Assembly (NCBI RefSeq): GCF_003602005.1
Contig: NZ_QZWD01000017.1
Location: 21,022-85,021 of the forward strand
DNA from: Salinisphaera sp. Q1T1-3
Lineage (GTDB): Bacteria; Pseudomonadota; Gammaproteobacteria; Nevskiales; Salinisphaeraceae
Direction: 5' to 3'
DNA: 64,000 bases
The notes under the pieces are model-generated. The model saw only the letters and a list, made by a program, of their open reading frames with translations, was not told the origin of the DNA and did no database searches. Shown one piece after another: positions 46,299 to 55,152 of the stretch (positions are counted from its first letter, which is position 1; each line of letters opens with the position of its first letter). A program made the translations under genes and the position numbers.

Positions 46299-46615
46299 TC
46301 ACGTCGGCCGTCGGATGACACGCGTGCACCAGGTGATACAGATGATGAGAGCGAGCTGCAACGGCAGGCGCAGCGCTAGGGCCTGTTGATGTTTCGTTGA
46401 GCGCCGCGTTGGAGACCGCAAATCGCGCCCGGCGGCGCCCAGTGTTTCGAATACGCCCGTCATCCACACCAGCAGGCGCGGCACGGGCAGCGCCGGCGGC
46501 ACAATCGACATCTCGGCGTCGGTGAACAGCAAATACGCCATGCCTCCGAAAAGAACCACGCGAAAACGAACCCCAGGCCGATGCCTCTTGCACCGACCAC
46601 GACGTTGACCACCCA
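46299..46615 (-). pseudogene. DoxX-like membrane protein gene, frameshifted and interrupted by the dispersed repeat
   Basis: Minus-strand pieces of one DoxX-type gene: VVNVVVGARGIGLGFVFAWF in one frame near 46605-46550, then FGGMAYLLFTDAEMSIVPPA and PRLLVWMTGVFETLGAAG in another to about 46430, then ALRLPLQLALIICITWCTRV at 46372-46310 with a stop at 46299. Between the last two lies repeat sequence (46378-46428), replacing the middle helices of the protein. The pattern VPPxLPxPRLLVWxTGV and LRLPLQLxLI matches DoxX-like proteins. The gene cannot make a full product. Confidence 0.7.
46378..46428 (+). repeat. Dispersed repeat, copy 3 (partial)
   Basis: Starts AGGGCCTGTTGATGTTTCGT and runs with weaker similarity to GGAGACCGCA; the dyad and right terminus are missing. 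It sits within the DoxX-like pseudogene. Confidence 0.6.
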
Positions 46616-47878
46616 CTATCCCACACGGCCTGCAATCCGCTTACGCAGCAAATCGATGTGCAGTCGGGCATTGTAGGCATAGCCCCGATAAGGCAGCGGC
46701 AGCTTTAAAGCGGCGATTTCGCGATCGAGATCGGACAGCTCGGATGCCAGATTGCGCAATTCCTCGGGGTCCGTCGTCTCGGCCGCGGCTTCGTCGATTT
46801 CGCGTATGCGCGCGTAGTGACGAAACACCCGGTTACGAATACTCCACTGATACAGCCCCGGCAGCGCGCGCAGCAGCGGTAGCAACAAGAACACGACTGG
46901 CAGCAGCAGAATGGCGAATCGGCTGATCTGCGCGACCACCCAGTATGGGAGAAAGGCCGAGAGCGCGCTCGGCCCATCCGCGATCAAATCGCGTGCGTAA
47001 GCGTTCTGCGGCAACGAGGTGTGCGCCATGGTCGGGAACTGGCCCGCCGGTGTAATCACGTCGCCATGTTGGTGGACCAGCTGTGCCGCGTTGACCAGCC
47101 GATCCACGATCGCCGGATGCAGATCGGACTGGGCCACGATACGGGCGACCAGCCCGAGCAGCTGACGCTTTTTGGCCGGCAACGGCGGGTTCAGGGAGAA
47201 CGCGCCCGAGGGCACATTCACGATCACCGATTGCGGAATGCGGCGTGACAGGGCCACGATATGCGCCAGTTGCAACAAGCGCGTGTCCTGGTCCGACACG
47301 ATCGGCGAGAGATAAGGCGCAGAAAGCGGCGCCATGAACAGCGCGATATCCGCCTGTCCGTTCGTCAGCCCGGCTACGGCCGCAGCTCCGTCGAGCGGTA
47401 GGAGCGTGTTCGCGCCGGCCGCGACACCGGCCGCCTTGAGCAACGCATCGGCGGCGGCCCGTGTGCCCGAGCCCGGCACCCCAGCCGCGATGCGCAAGCC
47501 GGACCACATCGCCGGATTGCGCGATACGCTTGCCGCCCCGGATTGCCGGGCAAAGATCAACAACGGCTCGGTAAAGACGGCACCGAGCGTCTCCACGCCA
47601 TCGCCAACCGACACGCCACCCTGCAATAGCGCCGCGTCAGCCTTGCCCTCGTTCATCAGACGCGCGTTCTCGACGGAACCCGCGGTCGGAATCAGCTTCA
47701 GATCGATCCCGTCGCGGGCAAGAATATCGTGGTATTGCTGAGCGATGTGCCAATAGCCGCCGTTCTCGATACCGGCCGCAAAACGGACCGTCTGTGGTGG
47801 CAGGATGCCGCGGCTAAGCCACCACAACGCGACCGCGGCCAGAACGACCGCCAGAATCGCTGCCGGAATACGAAACAT
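46616..47878 (-). CDS. TAXI family solute-binding protein with membrane anchors
   Basis: A 420-residue protein. An N-terminal helix (RIPAAILAVVLAAVALWWLS) is followed by a TAXI-type periplasmic binding domain: TVRFAAGIENGGYWHIAQQY, IDLKLIPTAGSVENARLMNE, KADAALLQGGVSVGDG and RIAAGVPGSGTRAAADALLK. Near 330-355 is a second helix (FAILLLPVVFLLLPLLRAL), then a cytoplasmic coiled tail RNRVFRHYARIREIDEAAAE. TRAP-transporter permeases are not nearby; members with this anchored layout are often orphans. The start at 47878 has GGGGGAG only three bases away; M at 47914 is an alternative. Confidence 0.83.
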   Translation of the reverse strand: MFRIPAAILAVVLAAVALWWLSRGILPPQTVRFAAGIENGGYWHIAQQYHDILARDGIDLKLIPTAGSVENARLMNEGKADAALLQGGVSVGDGVETLGAVFTEPLLIFARQSGAASVSRNPAMWSGLRIAAGVPGSGTRAAADALLKAAGVAAGANTLLPLDGAAAVAGLTNGQADIALFMAPLSAPYLSPIVSDQDTRLLQLAHIVALSRRIPQSVIVNVPSGAFSLNPPLPAKKRQLLGLVARIVAQSDLHPAIVDRLVNAAQLVHQHGDVITPAGQFPTMAHTSLPQNAYARDLIADGPSALSAFLPYWVVAQISRFAILLLPVVFLLLPLLRALPGLYQWSIRNRVFRHYARIREIDEAAAETTDPEELRNLASELSDLDREIAALKLPLPYRGYAYNARLHIDLLRKRIAGRVG

Positions 47879-48470
47879 CCACTCCCCCGAGACAACCGCA
47901 TTTTCTATCGGCATGAGAGCCCGATCACGGCCGCACTTGCAAGTCCGCCAAGTAGCAGCAGCGGTTAAAAACCGATCTGTTGATCCTTGTGAATAGCCTG
48001 TGACGCGGCGAACCACACTCTCGAAGCGAGCAGCCGGATACGCCCACGCACTTGTCGCGCCCCTCGCACTCCCGCGAAGCATGTCATGACAACGCGCTCG
48101 GGCGTGTCGTTACGAGGGGGCCAGTCGCAAGAGCGGCCAAGCGGCGGAAAAACAAGGCATCACAAGTGCGGCATGGCAGGCGTCACGTAAACGCGCGATA
48201 ACGCCAGATGGCCGTCGCTTGGCGCTGGCGCTTCGGGTGATCCCTGCCGGCGGCGCCATGCCGCGTTGCGGCGCTTGCACGTGGCGCGCCGGCGCAGCAA
48301 TACGTCTGTCTATCTCGTCTCGACACGCCAAAAACCAGCCGATTCGAATGGCATGAACCATCCAAAGATCCAGCCGGGCGCCGAAGCACGCGTGCACACA
48401 ACTACGATTTCGGTCTCGGCAGTGTCGGACGACAAATTCGTATCCGATAAAGCACGGCCTTTGGGCTCGG
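47879..48470. other. 592-base interval without a recognised gene
   Basis: Contains mixed open frames of unconvincing composition on both strands. Nothing recognisable; possibly decayed sequence beside the duplicated lactonase gene. Confidence 0.3.
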
Positions 48471-49481
48471 TCATTTCGTGGTTTCCGATGCCATCCCGGT
48501 TGCGGCGGCCGACCGATCGGCCGCCGCCTGCATGACCGCGGTCGCCGCACCGGCAACAGACATCGGTAGCGTATAAATACCGTGGGTGGCAGTAATGAAC
48601 AGAGTGCGGTCTTGCGGCCCGCCGAATGTCACGTTGCCGGTCCATTTCTGGTCGATCGGAATATGACCGATGCGCCGACCGGCACGATCGAAGATCGTTA
48701 CACCGTGGCCCGTCAGATACACATTACCCTCGGCATCGAGCGTCATGCCGTCCGAACGCATCGATGTGAATAGCGTTTTATCGGACAGGTTTCCATCCGG
48801 ATCGATCGTATAGCGCCAGGTCTGTTCGGCGCCGAAATCCGAGACATACAACGTTCGGCCGTCCGGTGTTCCAATGATGCCGTTCGGCTTGACCATGTCG
48901 TCGATCACCTTGACGGCGGCATCCGACCCAGGCGCGAGATAATAGACGTCTTCGCCCGGTAGATCCTGGGACTGACGCAGCCAGTACTTGCGCTGGTAGT
49001 ACGGGTCGGTGAAATAGATGCCGCCACCCGGGGCGACCCAAAGATCGTTCGGCCCGTTCAGCTGGTGCCCGTTGACGTTGTCCAACAGGACATCGACCTG
49101 TCCGTCCGAGGCAATCGACCACAACTGTCCGTGTGCATCCGCAGCGGCGATCAGATTACGCTGCGCATCAAAGTAGAGCCCGTCCGCACGACCGGCCTCC
49201 TTTAAAAAAACCGATAGATCGCCGTCGGTACTGTACTTCCAGATCTGATTGTTGGGCCGATCCGTGAAATACACGTTGCCCGAGGCATCGGCCGCCGGGC
49301 CTTCGACAAATGCGAACTGATTCGAAACAAGCGTCAGCTCGGCTCCCTTGGCCACGACCGGCGCCCAGTTCGTGGCAGAGCCACTGGCCTGCGTCGCCGC
49401 TGTCGCGCCGGTATTCATTGTCATGCCGAAGACCGCGCAACAAAGTGCTGCTAACCGAAGTCCTCGATATCGTTTATTCAT
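48471..49481 (-). CDS. Secreted SMP-30/gluconolactonase-like protein (paralogue 2)
   Basis: A 336-residue propeller closely similar to the product at 27737-28741, colinear from WAPVVAK to the end. The signal peptide MNKRYRGLRLAALCCAVFGM is unrelated in sequence to that of the paralogue. Metal ligands are kept: Glu in FVEGPAAD, Asn in NGPNDLW, Asp in RSDGMTLD. Conserved stretches such as AAADAHGQLWSIA and VKPNGIIGTPDGRTLYVSDF are shared. It stands alone, without the dehydrogenase that neighbours paralogue 1. Confidence 0.88.
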   Translation of the reverse strand: MNKRYRGLRLAALCCAVFGMTMNTGATAATQASGSATNWAPVVAKGAELTLVSNQFAFVEGPAADASGNVYFTDRPNNQIWKYSTDGDLSVFLKEAGRADGLYFDAQRNLIAAADAHGQLWSIASDGQVDVLLDNVNGHQLNGPNDLWVAPGGGIYFTDPYYQRKYWLRQSQDLPGEDVYYLAPGSDAAVKVIDDMVKPNGIIGTPDGRTLYVSDFGAEQTWRYTIDPDGNLSDKTLFTSMRSDGMTLDAEGNVYLTGHGVTIFDRAGRRIGHIPIDQKWTGNVTFGGPQDRTLFITATHGIYTLPMSVAGAATAVMQAAADRSAAATGMASETTK

Positions 49482-49889
49482 AATGATATGGGCCTTGTAA
49501 CGAATTGGGTCGCCGCTTGTCCTCGCGGCCGCGGTAGGAAAAGACATACGCAAAAAGCCCACCAGATTGAGCCCGGCTCACCCCGCTGCGTTGTAACAAG
49601 CCCGATTTCCAATGCACGTTTCTATCGTATCGATAACGCGTACGGCCAAGCGGGCAGGCCACCGCCCGATGACTTTCGATAAGTCGAAAAATCCGAGCAG
49701 GATGGCGGCTCAATCGCCGCCCTGTTTGCGCCGACCCGTGACCGGCCGTTCGATCGACCCGCCGTGAAATAGAGAAGCAACGAATTCGAACAGTCCTGAG
49801 CCGACGCTATAGCCCACGGACACGCGTGGGCGCTGTCATCTGGCCACGGTAATATGACGATGCCCCCCCCCCCGAAACGAGCATCTCAC
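49482..49889. promoter_or_regulatory. Divergent intergenic region with C11 tract
   Basis: Contains the promoters of the lactonase (minus) and Bax-inhibitor-like (plus) genes. An uninterrupted run of eleven C occupies 49863-49873, between possible ATG starts at 49854/49860 and 49890. Such a run could slip during replication; whether it matters depends on which start is used. Confidence 0.4.
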
Positions 49890-50648
49890 ATGGCCTCAGG
49901 CAACCCCGCGCTTACCCAGAAGACCTTCGTCAACGCCCCGGCGGCAACCGGCGCACGGATGACGATCAACGGCACCGTTCACAAGACCGCGGTTCTGTTG
50001 CTACTGACCGTGGTAACCGCGTTCTTCACCTGGCGCAGCGCCTTGTCGATGCTCTATACGAGTTCGACCTATGACCCGATGGCAGTATTCGGGCCCTGGG
50101 TGCTCGGCAGCGCTATCGTGGCATTCATGGTCGCGCTTGTGGTTATCTTCAAAAAGACATGGGCGCCTTATCTGGCGCCGGTCTACGCCATTCTCGAGGG
50201 GGTGGTGATCGGCTTCGTTTCCATGACGATGGAAATACAGTTTCCGGGCATCGCACTTCAGGCGGCGGGCCTGACGTTCGGCACGCTGGCCGGCATGCTC
50301 ATGGCCTATCGTTCCGGGCTGATCCGCGCGACCGAGAACTTCAAATTGGGCGTGGTCGCTGCAACCGGCGGCATCGTCGTGGTTTATCTCGCCGACCTGG
50401 TCATGAGAATGTTCGGCATGCCGATCGGCTTCATCCACGACAACGGCTGGCTCGGCATCGGCTTCAGTCTGCTGGTCGTCGGCATCGCCGCACTGAATCT
50501 CGTCCTGGATTTTGACTTCATCGAGACCGGCGTCGAGCGCGGCGCGCCGGCCTACATGGAGTGGTACGGCGCATTCGGCCTGCTGGTCACGTTGATCTGG
50601 CTATATCTCGAGATTCTGCGATTGCTGAGCAAGGTGCGCAGTCGATAG
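49890..50648 (+). CDS. Bax inhibitor-1/YccA family membrane protein
   Basis: A 252-residue protein with seven membrane helices. Blocks VHKTAVLLLLTVVTAFFTWR, YAILEGVVIGFVSMTMEIQF, MLMAYRSGLIRATENFKLGV and LDFDFIETGVERGAPAYMEW are characteristic of the bacterial Bax-inhibitor-1 subgroup (COG4760). Relatives are pH-sensitive calcium-leak proteins; here that is only inference. The ATG at 49890 has a poor ribosome site; starts at 49854 or 49860 would add a stretch coded by the C tract (Pro-rich). Confidence 0.88.
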   Translation: MASGNPALTQKTFVNAPAATGARMTINGTVHKTAVLLLLTVVTAFFTWRSALSMLYTSSTYDPMAVFGPWVLGSAIVAFMVALVVIFKKTWAPYLAPVYAILEGVVIGFVSMTMEIQFPGIALQAAGLTFGTLAGMLMAYRSGLIRATENFKLGVVAATGGIVVVYLADLVMRMFGMPIGFIHDNGWLGIGFSLLVVGIAALNLVLDFDFIETGVERGAPAYMEWYGAFGLLVTLIWLYLEILRLLSKVRSR

Positions 50649-51073
50649 GAATATTCAAGCAGCACCAGCTGGCCGACGCTGCTCTATTTCCACGGAGCGA
50701 TACAGTCTCTGCACCGATTTCGGCAGCCGTGCCCGCGTCCGGCTGCTGAAGTCGACCGCCTGCGTGGTCTAGCGCTTGTTATCTAAGCGCGATGGGCGCA
50801 CCAACTATCCATAGAGCGCCATCCACGAATTCGAGACACTCATCATACTGAATAGGTATCCGCGACCGATTACCAGGCCCCGACACCTATCCTGGCGCAG
50901 GATCGAAGGCTAAGAAAAAACATCAAGCAAGCCAGCCGAGTGCTCATGAGTCACTCGTCGGAAAGCACCCACCTAGCCTGTCATGTAAATCAACTGAACG
51001 CCGAAACACTGTCGACACCAACAGCAAGAAACAAACGAAGCGACGCGCAACAACCGTCGCTCGGAGACTGGTT
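50649..51073. other. Intergenic at the edge of the accessory zone
   Basis: No gene. Base composition falls to the right of about 50780, marking the change from core-like to accessory sequence. Confidence 0.35.
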
Positions 51074-51940
51074 TTAATCCAGGACACCACGTATCAATTG
51101 ATGTCTTAAGAAACCTGAAGCCTGCTTCATGAAAAGCCGACTTGACGGTAACTTAGTCATGTCAACTATCTTGCTCTCGGTTTCTGCGACGTCATATCGC
51201 CACAACTGCGACGATTTAACGTATCCGGGCCACGAAGAATCGCTGGGCTTCGAGTATATGCCCCCCATGGCTTCATAATCGGGCGCGAGAAAGGACATCG
51301 CCTTTGCCATGGCTTCATCGGTCAGTGAAACATCAGACGTGGGTGAGCTGTTCGAATATTCCAGCTCCAGATCGACGTTAGGAAATGCGGTATTCGACAA
51401 TTGCTCCATAGGGATCAAGTAATCGAAAAAACTCAGATCGTGCCCGAGGAAGTCAGTGAAACTCCTGACATGATGCCGGATCTGGTGTGAAATCTCACAA
51501 TATGCTTCTATATTTGAAACAAATCCGCTCATATCGGGTGCTGGATCAAGTCCGCGCAAATCTCCTCGATCATAAAAGCGTTCCAGCGATCGGCTACGAA
51601 CGATTATATGCCGATATGCAGAAGCGAGCCTTTCGAGCGGCTCCCGAACGACCGCGACCGTTGTCATGCCCGTGCTTGGAAGACGGCCCTCCGGCAGCGT
51701 GGTCGAAGGCAGCATTCTATGGATCGATTTTGCCAAAGACCTGTGATTTTCACCGTATTTTTTAAGATATAACGCTTCTTTAACGGTTGTACAGGCGCAC
51801 TTCGGCACCGGATAATAGGCCAAATTATAATCTTGCAATACGATTGGAGACCTGTAACCACGCCATAGCATGTCATTTTGTATCTCTACTTTTTTTCTTT
51901 TATAACTAAAGCTCCTGGCCTTGCCTTTTATTTTTTTCAT
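51074..51940 (-). CDS. Sulfotransferase family protein
   Basis: A 288-residue protein. The PAPS-binding 5-prime loop is AYYPVPKCACTTVKEALYLK (Lys, Cys-x-Cys-Thr-Thr) near residue 42-61, and the 3-prime phosphate motif is VAVVREPLERLASAYRH near 95-112, as in the Sulfotransfer_2/carbohydrate sulfotransferase group. The ATG at 51940 follows GGGAGGGG; a TTG at 51952 would read through that site. Codon use and flanks are AT-richer than the neighbours, pointing to horizontal transfer. A glycan acceptor is likely from the family, but no glycan genes are adjacent. Confidence 0.8.
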   Translation of the reverse strand: MKKIKGKARSFSYKRKKVEIQNDMLWRGYRSPIVLQDYNLAYYPVPKCACTTVKEALYLKKYGENHRSLAKSIHRMLPSTTLPEGRLPSTGMTTVAVVREPLERLASAYRHIIVRSRSLERFYDRGDLRGLDPAPDMSGFVSNIEAYCEISHQIRHHVRSFTDFLGHDLSFFDYLIPMEQLSNTAFPNVDLELEYSNSSPTSDVSLTDEAMAKAMSFLAPDYEAMGGIYSKPSDSSWPGYVKSSQLWRYDVAETESKIVDMTKLPSSRLFMKQASGFLRHQLIRGVLD

Positions 51941-52298
51941 CGCCCCTCCCAAATCAGAAAAAATTTACAGCCTCGCTTTTCTTTGCAAGACAAAAACAGA
52001 AACAATTTTTTTATTTAGCCATATCCACCGACTGGCAAGCAACCCATCGGCCCCTTCAGACTGGAATACTTTCAGGCCGCAGCGCTTATTTTATGGTCGT
52101 TGTGACGCTTAGCAGATAATTCAAAACATTGCCCCTGAAGCACATACCCCCATTTGATACCCGCTAAGCACGAACGGAGCCCAGGCGATCTTTCATCTAG
52201 ATTCTTGACTTGACCCAGCCTATACGCCCTTTTTTCACGGCATCGCTTGTCTCAAAATCAGCGATCTGAGGCGATTTCGTCGCTTGTCATAAAATGAC
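51941..52298. other. AT-rich intergenic region
   Basis: AT-rich around 51955-52020 (ACAATTTTTTTATTTAGCC), the likely sulfotransferase promoter. No gene recognised. Confidence 0.35.
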
Positions 52299-52775
52299 TC
52301 AACCCAGCAGCAGTTCTTCTTTAATAGGAATGAAGCGGCTGGCGGCGTGAATCAGCGAATTCGCCGTCAGCTGAGCCACACCGTAGACCTCGACACGCTT
52401 GCCATGCACGTCGCGGATTTTCTGTGCCAGCAGATCGAAATCACCGTCGCCGGAAACCAGCACGATCACATCTGCCTGCGCGGCGTACTCGATGGCGTCT
52501 AGCGTGATGCCGACGTCCCAGTCGCCCTTGGCGGAGCCGTCCGCGCGTTGAATGAAAGGCTTGAGCTTGACGTCGAATCCGATCTTTCGAAGCGTGTTCT
52601 GAAAACCGCGCTGTTTGGCGTCGCCACGGTCGATGGCGTAGCAGCGCGCCGTCAACACGTCGCGGCTCGACGTCACTGTCGCCCAGAACCGGCGATAATC
52701 GAACTGTTTGCCGTAAGCATCACGAACGGTGTAGTAGACATTCTGCGTGTCGACGAAGATAGCGACGGTAGTCAC
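52299..52775 (-). CDS. NYN domain (LabA/PIN-like) protein
   Basis: A 158-residue PIN-like nuclease candidate. Acidic residues of the active site are visible: D9 in IFVDTQNVYY, the Asp pair in KGDWDVGITLDAIEYA, and LVSGDGDFDLLAQKIRD. The order and length match LabA/DUF88 proteins, which are likely RNases. GC content is normal for the genome, so it is probably not part of the transferred block. Confidence 0.9.
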   Translation of the reverse strand: MTTVAIFVDTQNVYYTVRDAYGKQFDYRRFWATVTSSRDVLTARCYAIDRGDAKQRGFQNTLRKIGFDVKLKPFIQRADGSAKGDWDVGITLDAIEYAAQADVIVLVSGDGDFDLLAQKIRDVHGKRVEVYGVAQLTANSLIHAASRFIPIKEELLLG

Positions 52776-53549
52776 GAAACAACATTCCCGACGAACTCAA
52801 GAGGCGTACATAGTGAATTCAACGCCCTATCACCGCAATTGAAATCACGCCGGCCGACCCGTCTGGTCAACACGGATCGCCCGGACGGAGCCAGCCCCTC
52901 TCGGACGCGGCAATTTCCAGGATCAATCTTAAGACAAGACAGCGCGACGGCGACTCACGCGGTGCCAGTTCGAACGATGACCGCATGGAGGCGATTTCCA
53001 TAGTCGGCGTCTACCTGAACACGCGCACGAACTATCGCCTGAACTGAGAAGCGCCTTTCGTACTCGACCGCCATCGCGGCGCTGGCAGCGGCTATCATCT
53101 CGCGAGTTATGGGCAGCTGTGCCTAGGACATGTTGATGTTTCGTGCGAGCGCCCTTTCGTCGAGAGACCGCAGTGTGTCCGGCAAGGCGCGAGTCGCCGA
53201 TCGTGGCGTGCCACGATCAAGGCTCCACAGCCTGGTCGTCATCATTCCGGAGGGTTCATGCCTGATTCGGAACAAACTGCGTTCTGACCAACTGGTTATC
53301 GAATCGCCCCCAATTATGGTGGTGCTTATTTGGTGGAGATACCCCAATCACGGCGTCTATCAATGAATTCGCTGCGACTACTAGCGCACTAAATACTAAT
53401 TTTTTAAATTAAGTTAAATCGTGTCAATAATCAATATTACCGATTAATGCGCTAATTAATTAATAAATTACCCTTTCCTGAATTCACATAAGAGTGCCCA
53501 CGCGTGAGATAGTAGTAGTGCCCCTGTTCACACGAGAACCCCCCCACAC
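52776..53549. other. 774-base interval with repeat copy and an AT-rich promoter zone
   Basis: 52780-53120 holds no recognised gene. The dispersed repeat is at 53125-53218. From 53380 to 53475 the sequence is very AT rich, with TTAATTAATTAATAAATTAC at 53452-53471, and is the likely promoter region for the DUF1963 gene. Confidence 0.4.
53125..53218 (+). repeat. Dispersed repeat, copy 4
   Basis: Begins AGGACATGTTGATGTTTCGT (two changes from the other copies), continues with GAGAGACCGCAGTGTGTCCG as in copy 2, and ends with the dyad GATCGTGGC-GT-GCCACGATC at 53199-53218. The right inverted terminus is absent. Confidence 0.7.
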
Positions 53550-54377
53550 ATGCAGGACTCGGACGAACCCAGCGCCGATTTCGAAGCCGATGCGGCTGAC
53601 ACCGATCAAGCGCTCCGCGCGACACTTGACGCACTCGGCCTGCATACGCTGGCGGATCTAAAAACACGGGTCCAGCCGCTTGTTAGGCAAGCCACAAGAC
53701 TTCGAGTGGCAGCCCCCAAGCCACCGCCGGAAGATGCGGAACTGAAATCCCACTTCGGTGGCCTGCCTTATTGCGAAGCCGACGAAATCTGGCCGCAGCG
53801 CTCGAACGGCACCCCGCTGCATTTCGTATTCCAGATCTTCAATCGGTCGGATCTGGAAATCCCCGACAGTATCCGCCTCATCCAGTTCTATTATGACCTG
53901 CAGGGTGAGCTGTCTTTCGATACAGACGACGACGGCTGGCATGTCAGAATTTACAAGACGCTGAGCGTCGCAAATCAGGTTAAAGCCGCGCCGCCGGAGG
54001 CATTGGATACCGTGCCCTATTGCGACATTCAATTCGAGACGATCGAGTCGCTGCCCGATTGGGAAGGCCTGCCCTTGTTCGATAGCGCTGCGGCCGACCT
54101 ATCCTGCGTTCTCGATACCAACGCGCCCTGGGAGAGTTATCAACAGATCGTCCAGGCACAGAACAACGAATCGGACTTTACCAGTCAGCTGGGCGGCTAT
54201 CCTCAATGGATTCAGAGCGAAAGTACGCCCGAGGCTGAAAACGGTCAGCCCATGAGGCTTTTGTTTCAAATTGATTCCGGACATAGCGCAGAAGTGATGT
54301 GGGGCGACCTCGGCCTGGTCTACGTGTTCTACGACGAGACCAGCGATCGTATGGAATTCACGTTGCAGTCTTGTTAG
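53550..54377 (+). CDS. DUF1963 (YwqG-like) protein
   Basis: A 275-residue soluble protein. The pattern SHFGGLPYCEADEIWPQRSN, LHFVFQIFN, IQFYYDLQGEL, then SQLGGYPQWIQSE and MRLLFQIDSG, WGDLGLVYVFYDE is the two-lobed DUF1963/YwqG fold. No enzymatic function is established for the family. No clear ribosome site precedes the ATG; a strongly AT-rich region upstream suggests a promoter. The next gene is in the same direction but with its own AT-rich leader. Confidence 0.85.
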   Translation: MQDSDEPSADFEADAADTDQALRATLDALGLHTLADLKTRVQPLVRQATRLRVAAPKPPPEDAELKSHFGGLPYCEADEIWPQRSNGTPLHFVFQIFNRSDLEIPDSIRLIQFYYDLQGELSFDTDDDGWHVRIYKTLSVANQVKAAPPEALDTVPYCDIQFETIESLPDWEGLPLFDSAAADLSCVLDTNAPWESYQQIVQAQNNESDFTSQLGGYPQWIQSESTPEAENGQPMRLLFQIDSGHSAEVMWGDLGLVYVFYDETSDRMEFTLQSC

Positions 54378-54515
54378 GCCACAAGATCATCAACCCTTTG
54401 CTGCCGACCAAAACCAGACCCATTTCTTAACGCGAAAAATTTTAAAATATAGCGCGCCTGTCACGTCTAGACGCGCACTTAAATACCTTAATAAATCAGA
54501 TTAAAAGGCAAATGT

Positions 54516-55022
54516 ATGTGTGCGTCTACAACAAACGGCGATACGACTCAGCACAAGGGCATGCATGACGATTATTCGCCGAAGATGCTTCAGATTCGTG
54601 CTCGCATCGGCCGGATACGATTTACGGTGTATTCGCTCGGTATTTGGTTGACGCTTTTTAGTACACTTTTTCTATGTTTTGATTTTCTGCCTCAACTAAA
54701 CCAAAAAGACTCTTTTGAAGAAAACCTTTCTCTTGTCGCTGTTTTATCAACCTTTTTATTGGCCGGCATAAAGATTTTCTTTGATACTCGTCGTCTACAT
54801 GACGTCAATATCACGGGCTGGGCGGCTGTGCTGACATTCGTCCCCCTGATAAATATCGTCTTTGATCTCTTTTTGATGCTGGCGCCAGGTACCCGTGGAG
54901 ATAACAAGTATGGGCGGCCGCCTTTACCCAACGGGCGCAAAGTATATATCGCTCTGACATTGCTGATTTTTCTACCTCTACTGATCTTTGTTCTTTACGG
55001 TATCTATGGTCACGATGCTTGA
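54516..55022 (+). CDS. DUF805 family membrane protein
   Basis: A 168-residue protein with three to four membrane helices. RARIGRIRFTVYSLGIWLTL, DTRRLHDVNITGWAAVLTFV and LFLMLAPGTRGDNKYGRPPL are the DUF805 signature blocks (DxRRLHDxxxxGW, PGTxGxNxYG). The N-terminal 25 residues are polar and not conserved; ATG at 54561 (MHDDYS) is a possible alternative start. Codon use is AT-richer than in the 1-50 kb part. Confidence 0.85.
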   Translation: MCASTTNGDTTQHKGMHDDYSPKMLQIRARIGRIRFTVYSLGIWLTLFSTLFLCFDFLPQLNQKDSFEENLSLVAVLSTFLLAGIKIFFDTRRLHDVNITGWAAVLTFVPLINIVFDLFLMLAPGTRGDNKYGRPPLPNGRKVYIALTLLIFLPLLIFVLYGIYGHDA

Positions 55023-55152
55023 TTAACTCGAGCACCTGAACGCGCCAGCCAGATAATCACCACACCGGTACATGCAGTGATATTGGCGGAGACGGCGAAC
55101 CTCTCGGCGTTCGTCGACTCCGAGACCTACCACTGGCTCACATGCGATCTAG

